Below are positions 30,746 to 42,287 of a stretch of 64,000 bases of DNA, piece after piece. The notes beneath the pieces are model-generated. The model did no database searches. It was given only the letters and a program-made list of their open reading frames with translations, and had not been told where the DNA came from. The DNA is from Ceriagrion tenellum (Eukaryota; Arthropoda; Insecta; Odonata; Coenagrionidae): NCBI GenBank assembly GCA_963169105.1, contig OY720636.1, forward strand, positions 148,947,941-149,011,940, read 5' to 3'. Positions within the stretch are counted from its first letter, which is position 1. Every line of letters begins with the position of its first letter. Made by a program: the position numbers and the translations under genes.

Positions 30746-31754
30746 ACTCAATATTAATGAAATAGTGTGCATGTGAAATAGTGTGCATGACCAAAGAGGA
30801 GGATCTCCGCCGAGGCATGCATAGGGGAGGGGGGGTAATGTGGGAGGGGGAGGAGGTGGAGGGAGAGTGGTTGTTTGGTGGGCGAGGGATTCGCTTCGGG
30901 GGAGGGAGGGATTTCGGATTCGAGTGCGTGTTTGTTAGAAATAGAGGTGGAGATGAAGAGGAGGCTCACTTCTTGGCGAGCCAATTAAGCGATTAATAAC
31001 CTCCTCCCCTCCAGCACACTCCCCTTTTTCGCCATTTATTACCTCCTGGTGACGCCCGCATTCCGCATTTCTCGCGTAATTTAAACTTATGCGCGGTCTG
31101 CTTGATCTCGTTTCTGGGACGTCCTTTATTCCGGAGGATCAAGTTTTTTCCCTTCGTCCGTGAGTAATGGCCTCGCTTTGCGTCTTCAAATACATCGCAA
31201 TAAAGAGCTCTGATATTTAATGCGTTTCGTTTTCATTTTTTTGCCCTCAAATCAGATTCACTCCCAGACTCCGCAAGTTGCCACCGCTCCCCTTCCCGAG
31301 AGCCCCTGCGCGCCCGGGAAAGTGGCTGGGAAGCTCATTTATTCAAGGAGCCGTGATTTATTTCTCGTTCGGTTGGATCCGAAGTTGCTCGCCGGGTGAA
31401 GACGCATTTGCCCCGCGTCTCGGCGTTTTAAAGTCGGCGGCGAAATTTTTTGGGCTCCACAAGAGCGTCCCCCGTGAGTGTTCATTAACTCAAGAGGGAG
31501 AGAGAGGGCAGGTGGACACAAATCTCGCGATAAAAGGAGCTGTCCATTCAAGATGTTTGTGCCCATTGGAACTCGCATCAGCGCACGCGAAAAACCACGT
31601 GCGCTAGCGAAATGTTCAGTCGGTAGATGCGACCGATTTCTTCGTGTGTAGAAGTCGAATTTGTAGGTTATTCTTGTAAAAATGTAAGATTTTGACTTCA
31701 GAGTAATAAAAAAAACCGTACAATATTCATATTGACGTCTTAAGGAAAATGAAA
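30746..31754. other. Unassigned, partly GC-rich sequence
   Basis: A purine-rich, G-rich stretch (30790-30970) and a CpG-richer stretch (31280-31480) are present. Open frames at 31278 and 31339 look like composition effects. No gene is supported. Confidence 0.3.
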
Positions 31755-31935
31755 TCGAAAACAACTATCTTGGATGCCATTATCGAAGCTCTTTTGCTGT
31801 TCAGAGCATATCAACTTTGCACCCGATCTGTTTTGTAGTGCGCATGTATAGTGCGCAGTGGAGGTTCCGTTTGATGAAAGATAGGCGAGTGCATTGATGT
31901 TTTGCGAAGTGATTAGTGCTCTACAAAGCGGATGA
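31755..31935 (+). repeat. Diverged direct repeat, copy 2
   Basis: It is the partner of 30570-30745. It is also followed by a G-rich stretch (31990-32110), as copy 1 is (30825-30910), so the duplicated block may be longer than the part that still aligns. Confidence 0.5.
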
Positions 31936-32369
31936 AAATCTCTTGAACATACTCATCGAGGCAATCTCACTCTTCGTCTTTTTCCGGTGATGTTTGGGGG
32001 TGGGGAACTGATTTCCTATTCTCTTTCTCTTGTGCGACGGGAGGATGAAGAGTTGAATTTTTCGGAGAATCCTTGGAATTGGGGGGGGGGGTATAGGGGG
32101 GGCTTTGGGGGAAATGCAGTGGTTTGTGTCTGCTCTCTCTTCTTTCGCGCGACGCGTGATTTCCAACTGTTTCTCAGAACGTGCACCCACGAGGCTGGCT
32201 ACTTCATAAAAATCGTATCGACCGAGTCGATGCGCGCTAATGAATGAAAATACTTCGGCAATCGCGTGCGCTTCCGATTGTTATTCCTGTGCTGATAATC
32301 ACTAAAGACAGTAAATATGGATAATTTTAATATTAGTTAACGTCTGGTTAAAACATCTTTCCAATCTTC
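31936..32369. other. Unassigned sequence
   Basis: It contains a G run (ttgggggggggggtat near 32078). No gene is seen. Confidence 0.3.
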
Positions 32370-32440
32370 GTCTACATGATACCCTTCAAGCCACCTTACT
32401 GATGTGTGGCAGGGGATGAGTTATCACTGAAATGTACCAC
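32370..32440 (-). repeat. CR1-like LINE 3' tail remnant
   Basis: The sequence gtctacatgatacccttcaag, then gatgtgtggcaggggatgag, resembles the tails at 14411-14450 and 47160-47230. Only the last about 70 bases remain. Confidence 0.5.
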
Positions 32441-35400
32441 CTGATACCCGCTAAAGTACGTTATGCTACAGCTATTAGTAAATAAAATGCAAATAACTGT
32501 CCGAAGGTGACACTTTGTCAACGTGCATTGCAACAGAGGCCCCTAACTTTTGTTCAATTTCCGCTCTGAGGACTGCTTACCTTCCGGACATAGCTGAAGG
32601 ATTGCCCGAGACGCGCACGAGATGCGCGCTCCGATACTGTCTCGCTAACAATATCTGTGAGCCAACGATATCGAAACATCCATCGATATCCATGACTCAG
32701 CGTCTCCTGCCAGCAATCCCCGTCGCCATATTCCTGCCGCCACATTCCTGCCCCTTTTTCCCCTCGCCAGGGTCTCTCTCATTTAAATAGCAGTTAGCGT
32801 CGGAACACTATGAGGACGTTTTAAGGAAGAAAATCATGGCTAAATCCTGCATTCTGCGATTGGAGACGAAAAGCAGTTACTTAAGCTCCAATTAAAATCC
32901 TACTCAGCATGTGTGTACTCATTCCACTACCTTCCTCCCCTTCAGGTAACCAATCGCCCATATTCCATTCGCCCCCTCGCAAAATTCCACTCTTTGACCT
33001 AGCCGAAACCTTATCTAGGAGACTACCAATCGCCTCTACTCCCTAGCTCACCCAATCCACCTTCCAACTTGCCGAAAAGCCTCCCCTCCTACGGCGCACC
33101 TAACTCCTCGCTCTCTTTTGCTGGCGATCGCCGTGGTTTGTACATGGTCGAGCTGTTTGTCTGGCAGTTTGTCTGGCAGTCTGGCAGTCTGGCAGTCATT
33201 GCATTATTACATGCAAAGTTTGGGTTGCAATTTGTTGAACGAATGTTATATTAGGAGAAACAAATACAGTCATTTGATCCATTAGTGTGATTTCGTTTAT
33301 TTACTAAGAAGGTAATTTATCATTGAAAGGAAATACCCCGGTAAAGGAGCAGTTTTAGAGAGTGTAGACATTAAAACGCATGTTAACAACAGAAACCGAG
33401 ATGCCGTACTGCCTTGTGACGTCACAGTGAATTTTAAACACGACTGCCCGTTTCAATGGTCTTCATATTTGCTTCACAATTCTGAGGTGTTGGTTAAGCC
33501 TAGAAAATGATTCTCACGTTTTGAATTTGGTTTTTTGATATATTTATCCTCCAAATTTTGATTTACGACCATTGTTACAAGTATTTTAAGAAGTGGTGCA
33601 CATCCCTATTTCACACGTTAATTTTCCATTCGATTAAAACGTCTTTGCGTCATTACAAAGGCACGTAGACAAGGTTTCTGGTTAACTGTCGGTTCTGTGG
33701 TCTATTTCTGTAATTTCATTCTCATGATCGAACGGAATCAAGTGAAATTGTACCTAGAACAGCCTCTTAATCAATACTCAAAACATCCGACCGTGACTAT
33801 TGTAATCCAATATGAGAATATCACTTCTGTCGCTGAATTACTTGAGGTCTGGCCATATAGCTTCTCGTTCCATCCATCTTGGATCATTTGCGCAGAAGTG
33901 CGCTCATGTTTTCTTTCAGACTCGAGGGCTTAATTCAACACGTGGAGTGGAGGGACGCAAAACCTCCAAAGTGTTGTAAATGCGTTACGTAAACATCCTC
34001 TAACCGCTCCCCCTCCCTGGAGTCTGCTCCCCACTCCTTGGCGTCCCCGGTGTCGTGTTTCCCCGCCCCTCCCTGTCCCGTGCCGCATCTTCCCCTTTGC
34101 TGCAATGTTACATCAAGTGAGCCGAGCCCACCGTTAGCCGAGGTGAGCTCAACGATATTTCTTTTGGACATTGGTGACCCTTACGCCTTCGACCAAACAA
34201 GAGGTATCCTTGAGATTGAGCGTTGGGAGGACGCTTTCGAGGGGGTACGCAGGACAGAGGCAAGCTCATCGTTGGGCCAACTCCATTGGAGAGCATAAAA
34301 AAAAGGTTCCTGCCTTCACCCCTTGTTTTTTTATCTCTTCCAATAGCCTTCTTTCCCTCCACCTAATCTCTTTCAGAAATTTTCTTTCCTCTCCCACCAT
34401 ACCGAGCACTTCCTCGTTTGTCTTCCTTTCCGCCCCCAGCACCTTCTCCATCCTCTTCCACATCTTCATATCCGCGTCTTCTATTCTCATCGTCTATGTT
34501 CTTGCTCTATACAACTCCACTCTCCATAGACACCCCTTTCAAACCTCTTTTTAATAGCTTTTATTTAACTTCACTTGTGTGTCAGGGTCTTGTGTGTCAG
34601 GGTCTTGTGTCAGGGTCAAATTTTGTAATCAATTTTAACTACCTTCCTGACTAGCTAGAGATCTGAAATTTTGCACATGGGTCATTTTTGGTGACAATAA
34701 AATATTCAGCCATAAAAAAGTCAAAAATAGAATGAATATTAAAGAAATATATATTTTTGTAAATATAGCTTTTAATATCCTGTAGTGTATGCAACTTGTG
34801 TGTCAACCCGACGGGGTAAATATGTTGCTGAGCGTCCTATCAAAGACAATTTTTTCAACGCATTTTTTGTTAAATTAAAGCTATTTAAAAAAATATATAT
34901 TTTTCAAATATTTATTTTATCCAAGGTCCCAGCTTACTCCCTCCTCCGAACGCCTCTAGTACTCTTTCGCGAGATGTGACGATACGAGAGTCGTGGAGAC
35001 GAGCTCTATCTCCTTAATACATGGCGGGAACTACAGCAGAGAATGTGACGTGAATTCCCCTCTTTCCTTTCCATCCCAAGGCATCCTCTCCCCCTCCCTA
35101 TTCCCTCCGTCTCCCAAATATTCCTTCTCTCCCCCTCCCCCCCCCCCCGTGCCACCCCTTTCACTCCGTAGCTCCGCATCGCCGAAGCTATCTTTCTCCC
35201 TCGAAAGTTAGGCCCGTGCGTTTTTTCCGAGCGCAGAACATCAAGTGAAAATTTACGATTTATATTTTGACTATCACCTTTCAGAGTCTTTGACTTACGG
35301 ATCGCCTTTTCAGAATACCTTGTCACTCCCCTCGTACCAATTTTAATCACCACAACGTCTTTCGCTTCTCAATATTTAATGGCACTATGCTAAATTTTTA

Positions 35401-36994
35401 TCATAAAAATTGTCATGAAAATCGAATGCTTGCCCGACCTATCGGTTTTGATGATTAAAATTGGTCGATTCTCAATGTTTCTATTATGAGATTGTTTCTC
35501 ACTTCAAGTACTTTAGGAGCGGACAACTATACGAACTCTTCCGCCTCCAAGTGAATCCTTAAACTTTTCTATTTCCACCTGAGAGCAAATACATGGTGAT
35601 CCCGAAGGAGTTGACTTAGAAGCGAGGATCGTCCTTCTTCGCTCAAAATCAAACGGAGAGCGTGCAGCACCATTCGCCTTCTCCCTGTGCACAGACTCGC
35701 CTCTTGCACTGCGTCGCACCCGTGAACGGAAAGACATCAAATGTATACCTTGCGATCAATCTTAAGTCGTGGGAAGAGAAAAAACGCTGAAAACCATTTA
35801 ACAAAAGCCTACACGAATTGCAAATAAAAGACATCCAGAAAGATCATCGGATGCTTTCCTATCTAATATTAATATTTAAGTCTTTTCGGGTTTTTCACTG
35901 GGCCCAGTTCGGTGCTTCTAACAACGTTTCGAAGAATGCGGTCCATCTTCTTCAGAAGCCTTCAAAACGTCCGAAGAAACGCATTTTATGACCCTGTGAA
36001 GCACCCCAACGGACTTCACGAAAATGCGACCATTTATGAAACCAACACTAGAAGTGCTGTGAATTTTCTATGGCAATGTTCCTCGTGCGGGCTCAAATTT
36101 TGATGATCTTATTTCAATATTGAGACTCGACAGGCCACAGTCCTTCTTTTATTTTCCCTCTAAGGAATCATTGGAATGCTTCTGTTGAATATATCCAGCA
36201 AAAATTGTTTGAAGTAGCGAAATATATAATGCAATGCAGTAAACTCTCCGTTGCTCGAGTACGGATTGTCCTGTTTGCGGGTTGACAATTGCTTTGTGTG
36301 TCGTCTTAGCAGCAATTATAACAATGAATTCACTGAATTTAAGAAAATTCGAGACTTTATATGTACAATATTGAAAACTTTTTACCGGGGTAAACTACTG
36401 TAGTACCGGGGTAAAGCCTTCATATCACCTAAATAATTGAGTGAATGCTATTGAAATGAGAGAATTGAATGAGCAAGTTTAAATGTGCATCACTAAAAAT
36501 CCCAGCCTTTCACGGAACGTTTCAGAAAATTTCTTAATTCCGCCCCCGGTTTGCAAGGAGAAGCTTTGATCAATAAACATCAAATTATGGCGTACCTGGG
36601 GATCCCTTTGCCTCTTTGAAGCACTAATTTTAAGAAGAAGAATATTATGTAAACCTAACAGGAATATTTTTCCGTTGATCATGAAACATACCACTGATAA
36701 AGATAACCATGCCCTTTGATCGCACCATTTAACTTAAACTTTTACTACGAGGGGGTGAAAAAGAACGGGACGATGCAATAATGGAAAAAAAGAGGCAGAG
36801 AGAGAGAGACTCCTACTCCATTCACTTTCAACCCCCCTCATATTTTTCTCCACCCACTAAGCCGCTTGACCCATTGACGTCACACTCCAAATCCGCATCT
36901 ACGTTCAGATTTCCGAGTACCTGTGCCATTTGACTTCTTTTAAGAAACTCAATTATACAAATAATATCGTAGCTTTGTAAAGCCAGTAGCGTTG
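32441..36994. other. Mostly unassigned sequence with short tandem repeats
   Basis: No gene is supported over 4.5 kb. Tandem copies of a ctggcagt-like unit lie at about 33158-33200. Three copies of a 15-mer (tgtgtcagggtcttg) lie at about 34577-34617. A C run lies at 35132-35147. A possible PLE-type core lies near 35920 (listed separately). The open frames near 34038-34554 are on pyrimidine-rich DNA and are not convincing. Confidence 0.35.
35922..35957 (-). repeat. Possible Penelope-type core motif
   Basis: The minus strand reads cttCTGAAGAAGAtgg, then TTCTTCGAAACGTTG: CTGAAGA, a complementary GAAGA/TCTTC stem and GAAAC. This is the same order as in the PLE termini. No inverted partner or coding remnant is seen nearby. 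Confidence 0.35.
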
Positions 36995-38100
36995 CATGGC
37001 TTACCGCGGGTCTTTGGCTAGCCTCACTAGCGAGGCGAAGACCTCCTGGAGGCCCGCATCGCCGAGCTGGAGAGGATGGTTGCAGAGATCCACTCTCGTG
37101 TGATCCACCGACGTCTTGAGCGTCGGGGAGCTTCCTCCAGGACCCTTCACAGCACCAAGGTGGTGCTCCTGGCGAGCTCCGGTGCAAACGCAGGTGGGGC
37201 GGTCGAGGAGGTGGCGGTGCAACCCCTGAGCCTGGGGACAATCCTATGTCGAAGCTGGAGTGGATAGTGGTGCCCCAAGGAAGGGGGGCGGCGACACGGC
37301 CGAAGCGGGAAGAGGCGGAAGCGGAGGCTGCCCCCATTCCCGTTCGCAACAGCTTCGTGGTGCTGTCGGAGGATGGCCCCGTGACGCCTGTGGGCGAGGA
37401 CGTGAGCGCACCTCCTGTCTCGAGGGACGCTGCTCCCGAGGTTCTCCGGTCAGGAAGGGCGGTAATTTAATTGTATTGATAGGGAATTCGAATGTCCGGC
37501 GTATTGTTCCCTCATTGTGGATGAGGGCACGGGGAGACGGAGCGGACCAACGGGTCACCTCGTTGTGTATATTGGTAGGATTAGTACCCAACACCACGGC
37601 TGCCCTAACCTGTGAGCGTATTGCGGAGCGGTGGCCCATGTCGGGGCCAACGATATCTCCGAGCGTGGAGCCGAAGTGGTTTTGAATTACTTCAGGGGTT
37701 TAAACTCGGAGGTGGGACGCGTCCGGACGGCATCTAATGTCGACTTAAGGCGTAATATTCGCAGCTCTTTTCCGCGGACTGTCTGCCTTCACCGTGTATG
37801 GACTTGCTGCTTGAACAGGAGGCAGTGATAATTATGTGTGAGCATAGGAGCAGAATTTTTTGATCTTAGTCTCGTGCTCTCCTGGGCCGGGCTCTCCTAA
37901 ACCGTTCTAAGGTGCATTATTCCACCCAGGCGTCAGAACTGTTGGTTTGTAGAATTTTCGAGTATCGTTGGTATATATTTAAGGCTGGAGAGTAGGCCAT
38001 TCAATGGTAGTAGTGATGGTAATGGTAGTAATGATAATAGCCTCCGAGTAAATTCGTGTAACGTAGGCCTTCATTGCCGAAAAAACTTAAATAGGGAAGC
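36995..38100 (+). pseudogene. CR1-like LINE ORF1: coiled coil plus SGNH esterase
   Basis: The frame starts with a short heptad-like helix (LEARIAELERMVAEIHSRV, about 37047-37100). A Pro/Ala/Glu-rich linker follows (VVPQGRGAATRPKREEAEAE), then the esterase: IVLIGNSNVRRIVPSLW (the GxSN nucleophile block), AHVGANDISERGAEVVLNYF (GAND for GTND) and WTCCLNRRQ. ORF1 proteins bind LINE RNA, and in CR1 they may hydrolyse lipid or acetyl esters. The frame breaks near 37470 and 37630, so it is not functional. The 5' end of the element is not defined. Confidence 0.8.
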
Positions 38101-40610
38101 ACTAGCAAATAAATGTCACTTGCATAGCGAAAATTATTCCAATCCGCACTCTCAAGATAGCTGCGAAACTTCAAAGAAATACTTTCTTCTCAATGGTTTC
38201 AGAGAACATCAAAAAGATAACACACAGAATTACAGAAAACAGCGAACCAACATTCATGAAGCTAAATGTGATATATATTTAGTAGTGGTAAATTTCCGTA
38301 GCGTAAAACACAAGCGAACCGAAGTTAAGCATATATATAAAAACAGATATAGTAATTGGAAAAGTGAGCTGGCTTGCAGAGGATATTAGGGATAGCGAGG
38401 TTTTTTCGACAGGAAATAAAATCTATGGACGTGATCGACCAGATAGGACTGTCGGCGGAGTATTCTTAGCAGTTAAATCATATTTGAATAGTGCTGCACA
38501 CATCTAAGACTCCGAAATTGGGAGCGTTTGGTATATTTATCAAATCAAAATATAAAATAAATATACATATATGTTCATTTTACAGACCACCGGATGACAA
38601 AAAAGACGTTTTGTGCAAATAAAAAACTCAATTATCGTTACTTACCTCAAGAGATAACAAAAGCGTGATAATAATTGTTTGAGATTTTAATCCCCAGCTA
38701 TAAAACCAATTGGTTTTGTTGGATATTAGAAAATTGGTTTTGTTGGATATTAGAAAACCGATAGCGTTGAAACAAGTTCAAGGAAGCGAGGTCTTACTTA
38801 ATACATTTTAACACCACTATCTAACTCAAGTAGTAAACGAACCTACGAGAGGTGATAAATTATTAGATCTTTTAGCTAATAGTCACCCTACAATGATTAA
38901 ACACGTCGATATTCTCGAAGGCATAAGTAGTCAGAAAGTAATTTCTACGGCTTTGAAAACAACAGTAGATTCCTATAAAACTAACTATATAGACTATAAA
39001 ACCTAAACGTGAATTCTACTTATTAGAAAAATGCGATCAAATAAAATTTGGAGAGACGTTAGAAGATCCATTCACGATATACATAGCCGAATAATAAGAC
39101 GACAGCATCGAATCATCATGGAGATATTTTTGTAAATACTAAGTAAAGGAATCGATGAATATATTCCTCTCAAATTCAAATGGGAGAGTAAAGACCTCGC
39201 TGGTATAACCACGAGATTAGGTGGGAGCTAGGGCGACAAAGGCAATCACGGGATGTATATAAATTCTACTAATCTAGGTAACAAATCAATGAAACCTTCA
39301 GCAAAAGATATGTACGTTGCTCAACGCTCAAAAACGAAGAAAATAATGCGTGCTACTTTAAAAAACTTAAAAAAAAATCCTCGGTGAATTACTAGATGAA
39401 AACCCCAAGTCATTCTGGTCTTACGCGAGAGAGCTGCAGGGCAAATCTTCGACAGTAGAGTCTTTACTGGATACAAACGGCAAAGTGGTCACCAACAGTA
39501 TCGACAAAGCCAATTCATTGAACCACTACTTCGAAAGTGTATTCACTAAGGATGACACAATTCACAATTTAGACATTCCTGACTTTAATGAGCCGATTGC
39601 TGACATAACAATTCAACGTGATGAAATAATTAAACAACTGCGTTCGATTAAAAGTAACAAGTCCTCAGGTCCAGAAGGTATAACAACACGCGTGCTCAAG
39701 GAGTTAGCATCACAGTTTGCACCATTCTTATAAATTATATTTAACAAATCATTATCCGTAGGCAAGGTGCCCCAAGACTGCAAAATAGCCAACGTCGCTC
39801 CATTATTCAAAAAAGGATATAAATGTGACCCAGGAAATTATAGCCCTATGTCGTTAACATCGCTTTTATACAAGATCCTCGAACACATTGCCGTTAGTAA
39901 TATTATGACATTCCTGGATAATCGTAACTTTTTACGTAGATGTCAGCACGGCTTCTGTAAGGGCAGGTCGTGTGATACACAGCTTGCGCTCTTCCTTTAT
40001 GATATTATAAAATCAGGTGAATCGAAAAAGCAAGTCGACGCGATATTCCTTGATTTCAAGAAGGAATTTGACAAGGTTCCTCACTAAAACTCATATATAA
40101 ATTGCAATCATGCGGAATTAATAGAATAATACTGCATTGGATAAGCAACTTTCTCAAAACAAACAGTAGTTATTATAAGATTGAAAACAAAAATTAGTTA
40201 TTGATAGTTTTAGCTCTAATATGGTCGAAGCCACATCAGGTGTTCCTCAAGGAAGAGTGATTGGCCCTCTTTTATTCATTATTTATAATAATGGCCCAAG
40301 TTCCCGAGTTAGAAGTAAATACGATTATTTGCAGACGATACAGTTATCTACCGCGAAATAAGCGAAGACGCGGACTTTGAAGTTCTATCATTGGACCTTA
40401 ACGTTTTTTCGTGGTGCCAGGAGTGGGGGTTAGAATTAAATATCAGCAAATGTACTACAGTTCACTTCCTGCAAAAGTCATCACAATAATTCCATTCCTA
40501 TACTGTGCGTGGAGTAAAAAAGTCTTCAGATACAGTAAAATATCTTGAAATTACCTTGACTTCTGATATATTGTGGGGATTAAACAGAAAACATATGTGG
40601 CACAGCGTTA
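38101..40610 (+). mobile_element. CR1-like LINE ORF2: endonuclease and RT (decayed)
   Basis: In order the plus strand shows VNFRSVKHKRTEV (38290), SEVFSTGNKIYGRDR with GGVFLAVKSYL (38395-38490), FYRPPDDKK, and DFNPQL near 38690. KLLDLLANSHP completes the APE-type endonuclease. RT follows: FWSYARELQGKSS, SFTKD-like block, NKSSGPEGI, ANVAPLFKKG and NYSPMSLTSLLYKILEHI. Then QHGFCKGRSCDTQLALF, AIFLDFKKEFDKVPH and GVPQGRVIGPLLFIIYNN. It ends at ggcacagcg where related copies continue; the last about 900 bases of the family are missing. With ORF1 this is the longest LINE copy in the window, about 3.6 kb. Confidence 0.88.
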
Positions 40611-40869
40611 ACACTCGATACTGAGTGGAATAATATGCTTGGTAAGTCCAACGTTAGAAAATATTGTTTTCCTTAGACCGTGAATTATCTTTCAAGCAAC
40701 CAGTTACTTGATTCTTTCCGGTAGGGTTTTCGTAAGAACCATTTCACACAGACAGCTCCAACTAAAGCAGCTGACGATATACGGTGCGTCATTGACAAAA
40801 AGATGTTAACCATATCGATACGGATCGATTTTAGTGAAGTTTTGACCTTGTAAATAACAATCTGTTGCA
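40611..40869. other. Unassigned sequence at the LINE junction
   Basis: The CR1 homology stops at about 40610. The next RT remnant becomes recognisable after about 40870. The joining sequence has no family assignment. Confidence 0.3.
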
Positions 40870-41895
40870 TAGAATGCGAAATCTATAATTCTCAAGCTCC
40901 TTCTAAACTGGTTATTTTTATACTTTAATTGCCGTCGTCCATCAAGCGAATGATTTGAAAAGAAAGCGATCTGATTATGTTGCAACTTCATGTGGAGCAT
41001 CACAGGGGCCTAATTTTGGTCCACCGTTATTCTCATTATGCGTTCGTGACCTTTAAAATTGTATTGACTATTGTAAATACATGATATATGCTAATGATCT
41101 ATATATTTATAGCTTTTATCATTCAAACTATCTCAGCAATACTCTAAAACAGATGAACGGTGATTTATCTGCTATTGCTTCACGGACCAAACGAAATTTC
41201 TTCTAGTCAAATCCACAAAAACTACTTCAATAGTCATATGTGGCACCAAGATCTTATCCAAAATAATTATTGGAGTTGTTTCTACGGTAGCGGTAGAGCA
41301 TAAGACCATTCCCTGTAGTATCATATGAAAATTTTAGAGGTTATGTTAACTAGGAAGCAATCCTTGCATGGAAAGAACATACATTGAGCATATCCAATAA
41401 AAGGGATATCACTATTCATGAATTAAACATTCATAAAAATCTAGTCCTTCTTCCGCTAAAGAAGAAACTCGCTTGTTCCCTGATTTTTCCTTACTAAGAC
41501 TACTGCAGCCTTATGTACCATGATGTAAGTGAAGAATTGAGAATAAAGGCAGAGATCAAAATTATTCGTTGCGTGAGACACCATGTTAGTTTACTCAGTG
41601 ATGATCATTTCACCACTTCTCACAAAATACCCCCTTGGCTTGATGTTGAATGTTGGGGAAAATTCTACATGGGTTTCTTTATGCTCAGTGTTCTAAAACA
41701 CAAGAGTTCTCCGTATTTGATTTATCTTTTTCCCCATAGTGTTAAATCCTCAAATGTGCTTACGAGACTAGACTATGGTTCCCTGTGTGTCCCTCAGTTT
41801 TGGACGACCAGATTACAAAAGTCATTCACTGCTGCAGCGTCGAAACTGTGGAATGATATATCAAAGCATGTATTTATTGTATGCTATATTTAAGA
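40870..41895 (+). mobile_element. Jockey-like LINE, RT catalytic to C-terminal region
   Basis: The plus strand reads TSCGASQGPNFGPPLFSLCV (the GVPQGxxLGPLLF box), then MIYANDLYIYS (ADD box with N for the first D) and LKQMNGDLSAIAS. The C-terminal domain is the open frame at 41513-41893, with RIKAEIKIIRCVRHHVSLL, SPYLIYLFP and SFTAAASKLWNDISKHV. The last is the usual SF..A..LWN.LP end of Jockey-type RTs. Stops are frequent before 41513. It is a different family from the CR1 copies. Confidence 0.75.
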
Positions 41896-42191
41896 AAGGT
41901 ATTACAGCCATTTAGTCAGTGAATTCAATTTGTGTGTACACGTGTGTACAATAAATACACACAATCGTATCGATTTTTTATTATTAATATAACATCGTCG
42001 GTTCATGAATTGACTTCTCTTTTCGGTCCGTTTATTGGGGTGCAGTTGTTCCATATTACTGCAATGTATTTTGCCTCAACTCACTTAAATCTAATTTCTT
42101 AGTATTCATTTGAAGCCTAAAAGACTTTTGTTCCAAAGGAGTACTACCCTGGATCAATCGATATCATTGTATCTTCTCTCTTTCCTTGCAG

Positions 42192-42287
42192 GTAAGCTTG
42201 AGTCTCTTCCCCTACTTTTCCACGTTGGAAAAATCCAATATTTCATCCACGCCCGATCCTTCCAGAGACGTGGCTGCCATGGCGCAG
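42192..42287 (+). CDS. Possible short 5' exon with Kozak start codon (unknown gene)
   Basis: A good acceptor (tctctctttccttgcag) ends at 42191 and a good donor (gcgcag|gtatgt) starts at 42288, enclosing 96 bases. Near its end is GCTGCCATGGCGCAG, a near-perfect Kozak start (ATG 42279-42281) that would place three codons (M-A-Q) before the intron. The whole 96 bases are also open in that frame. No downstream exon is recognised. It could be a true first coding exon or a chance arrangement. Confidence 0.3.

Noticed and set aside
34038..34554. Plus-strand open frames rich in Ser, Pro and Phe
   Set aside because: They follow pyrimidine-rich low-complexity DNA and lack any domain; the minus strand is equally open.
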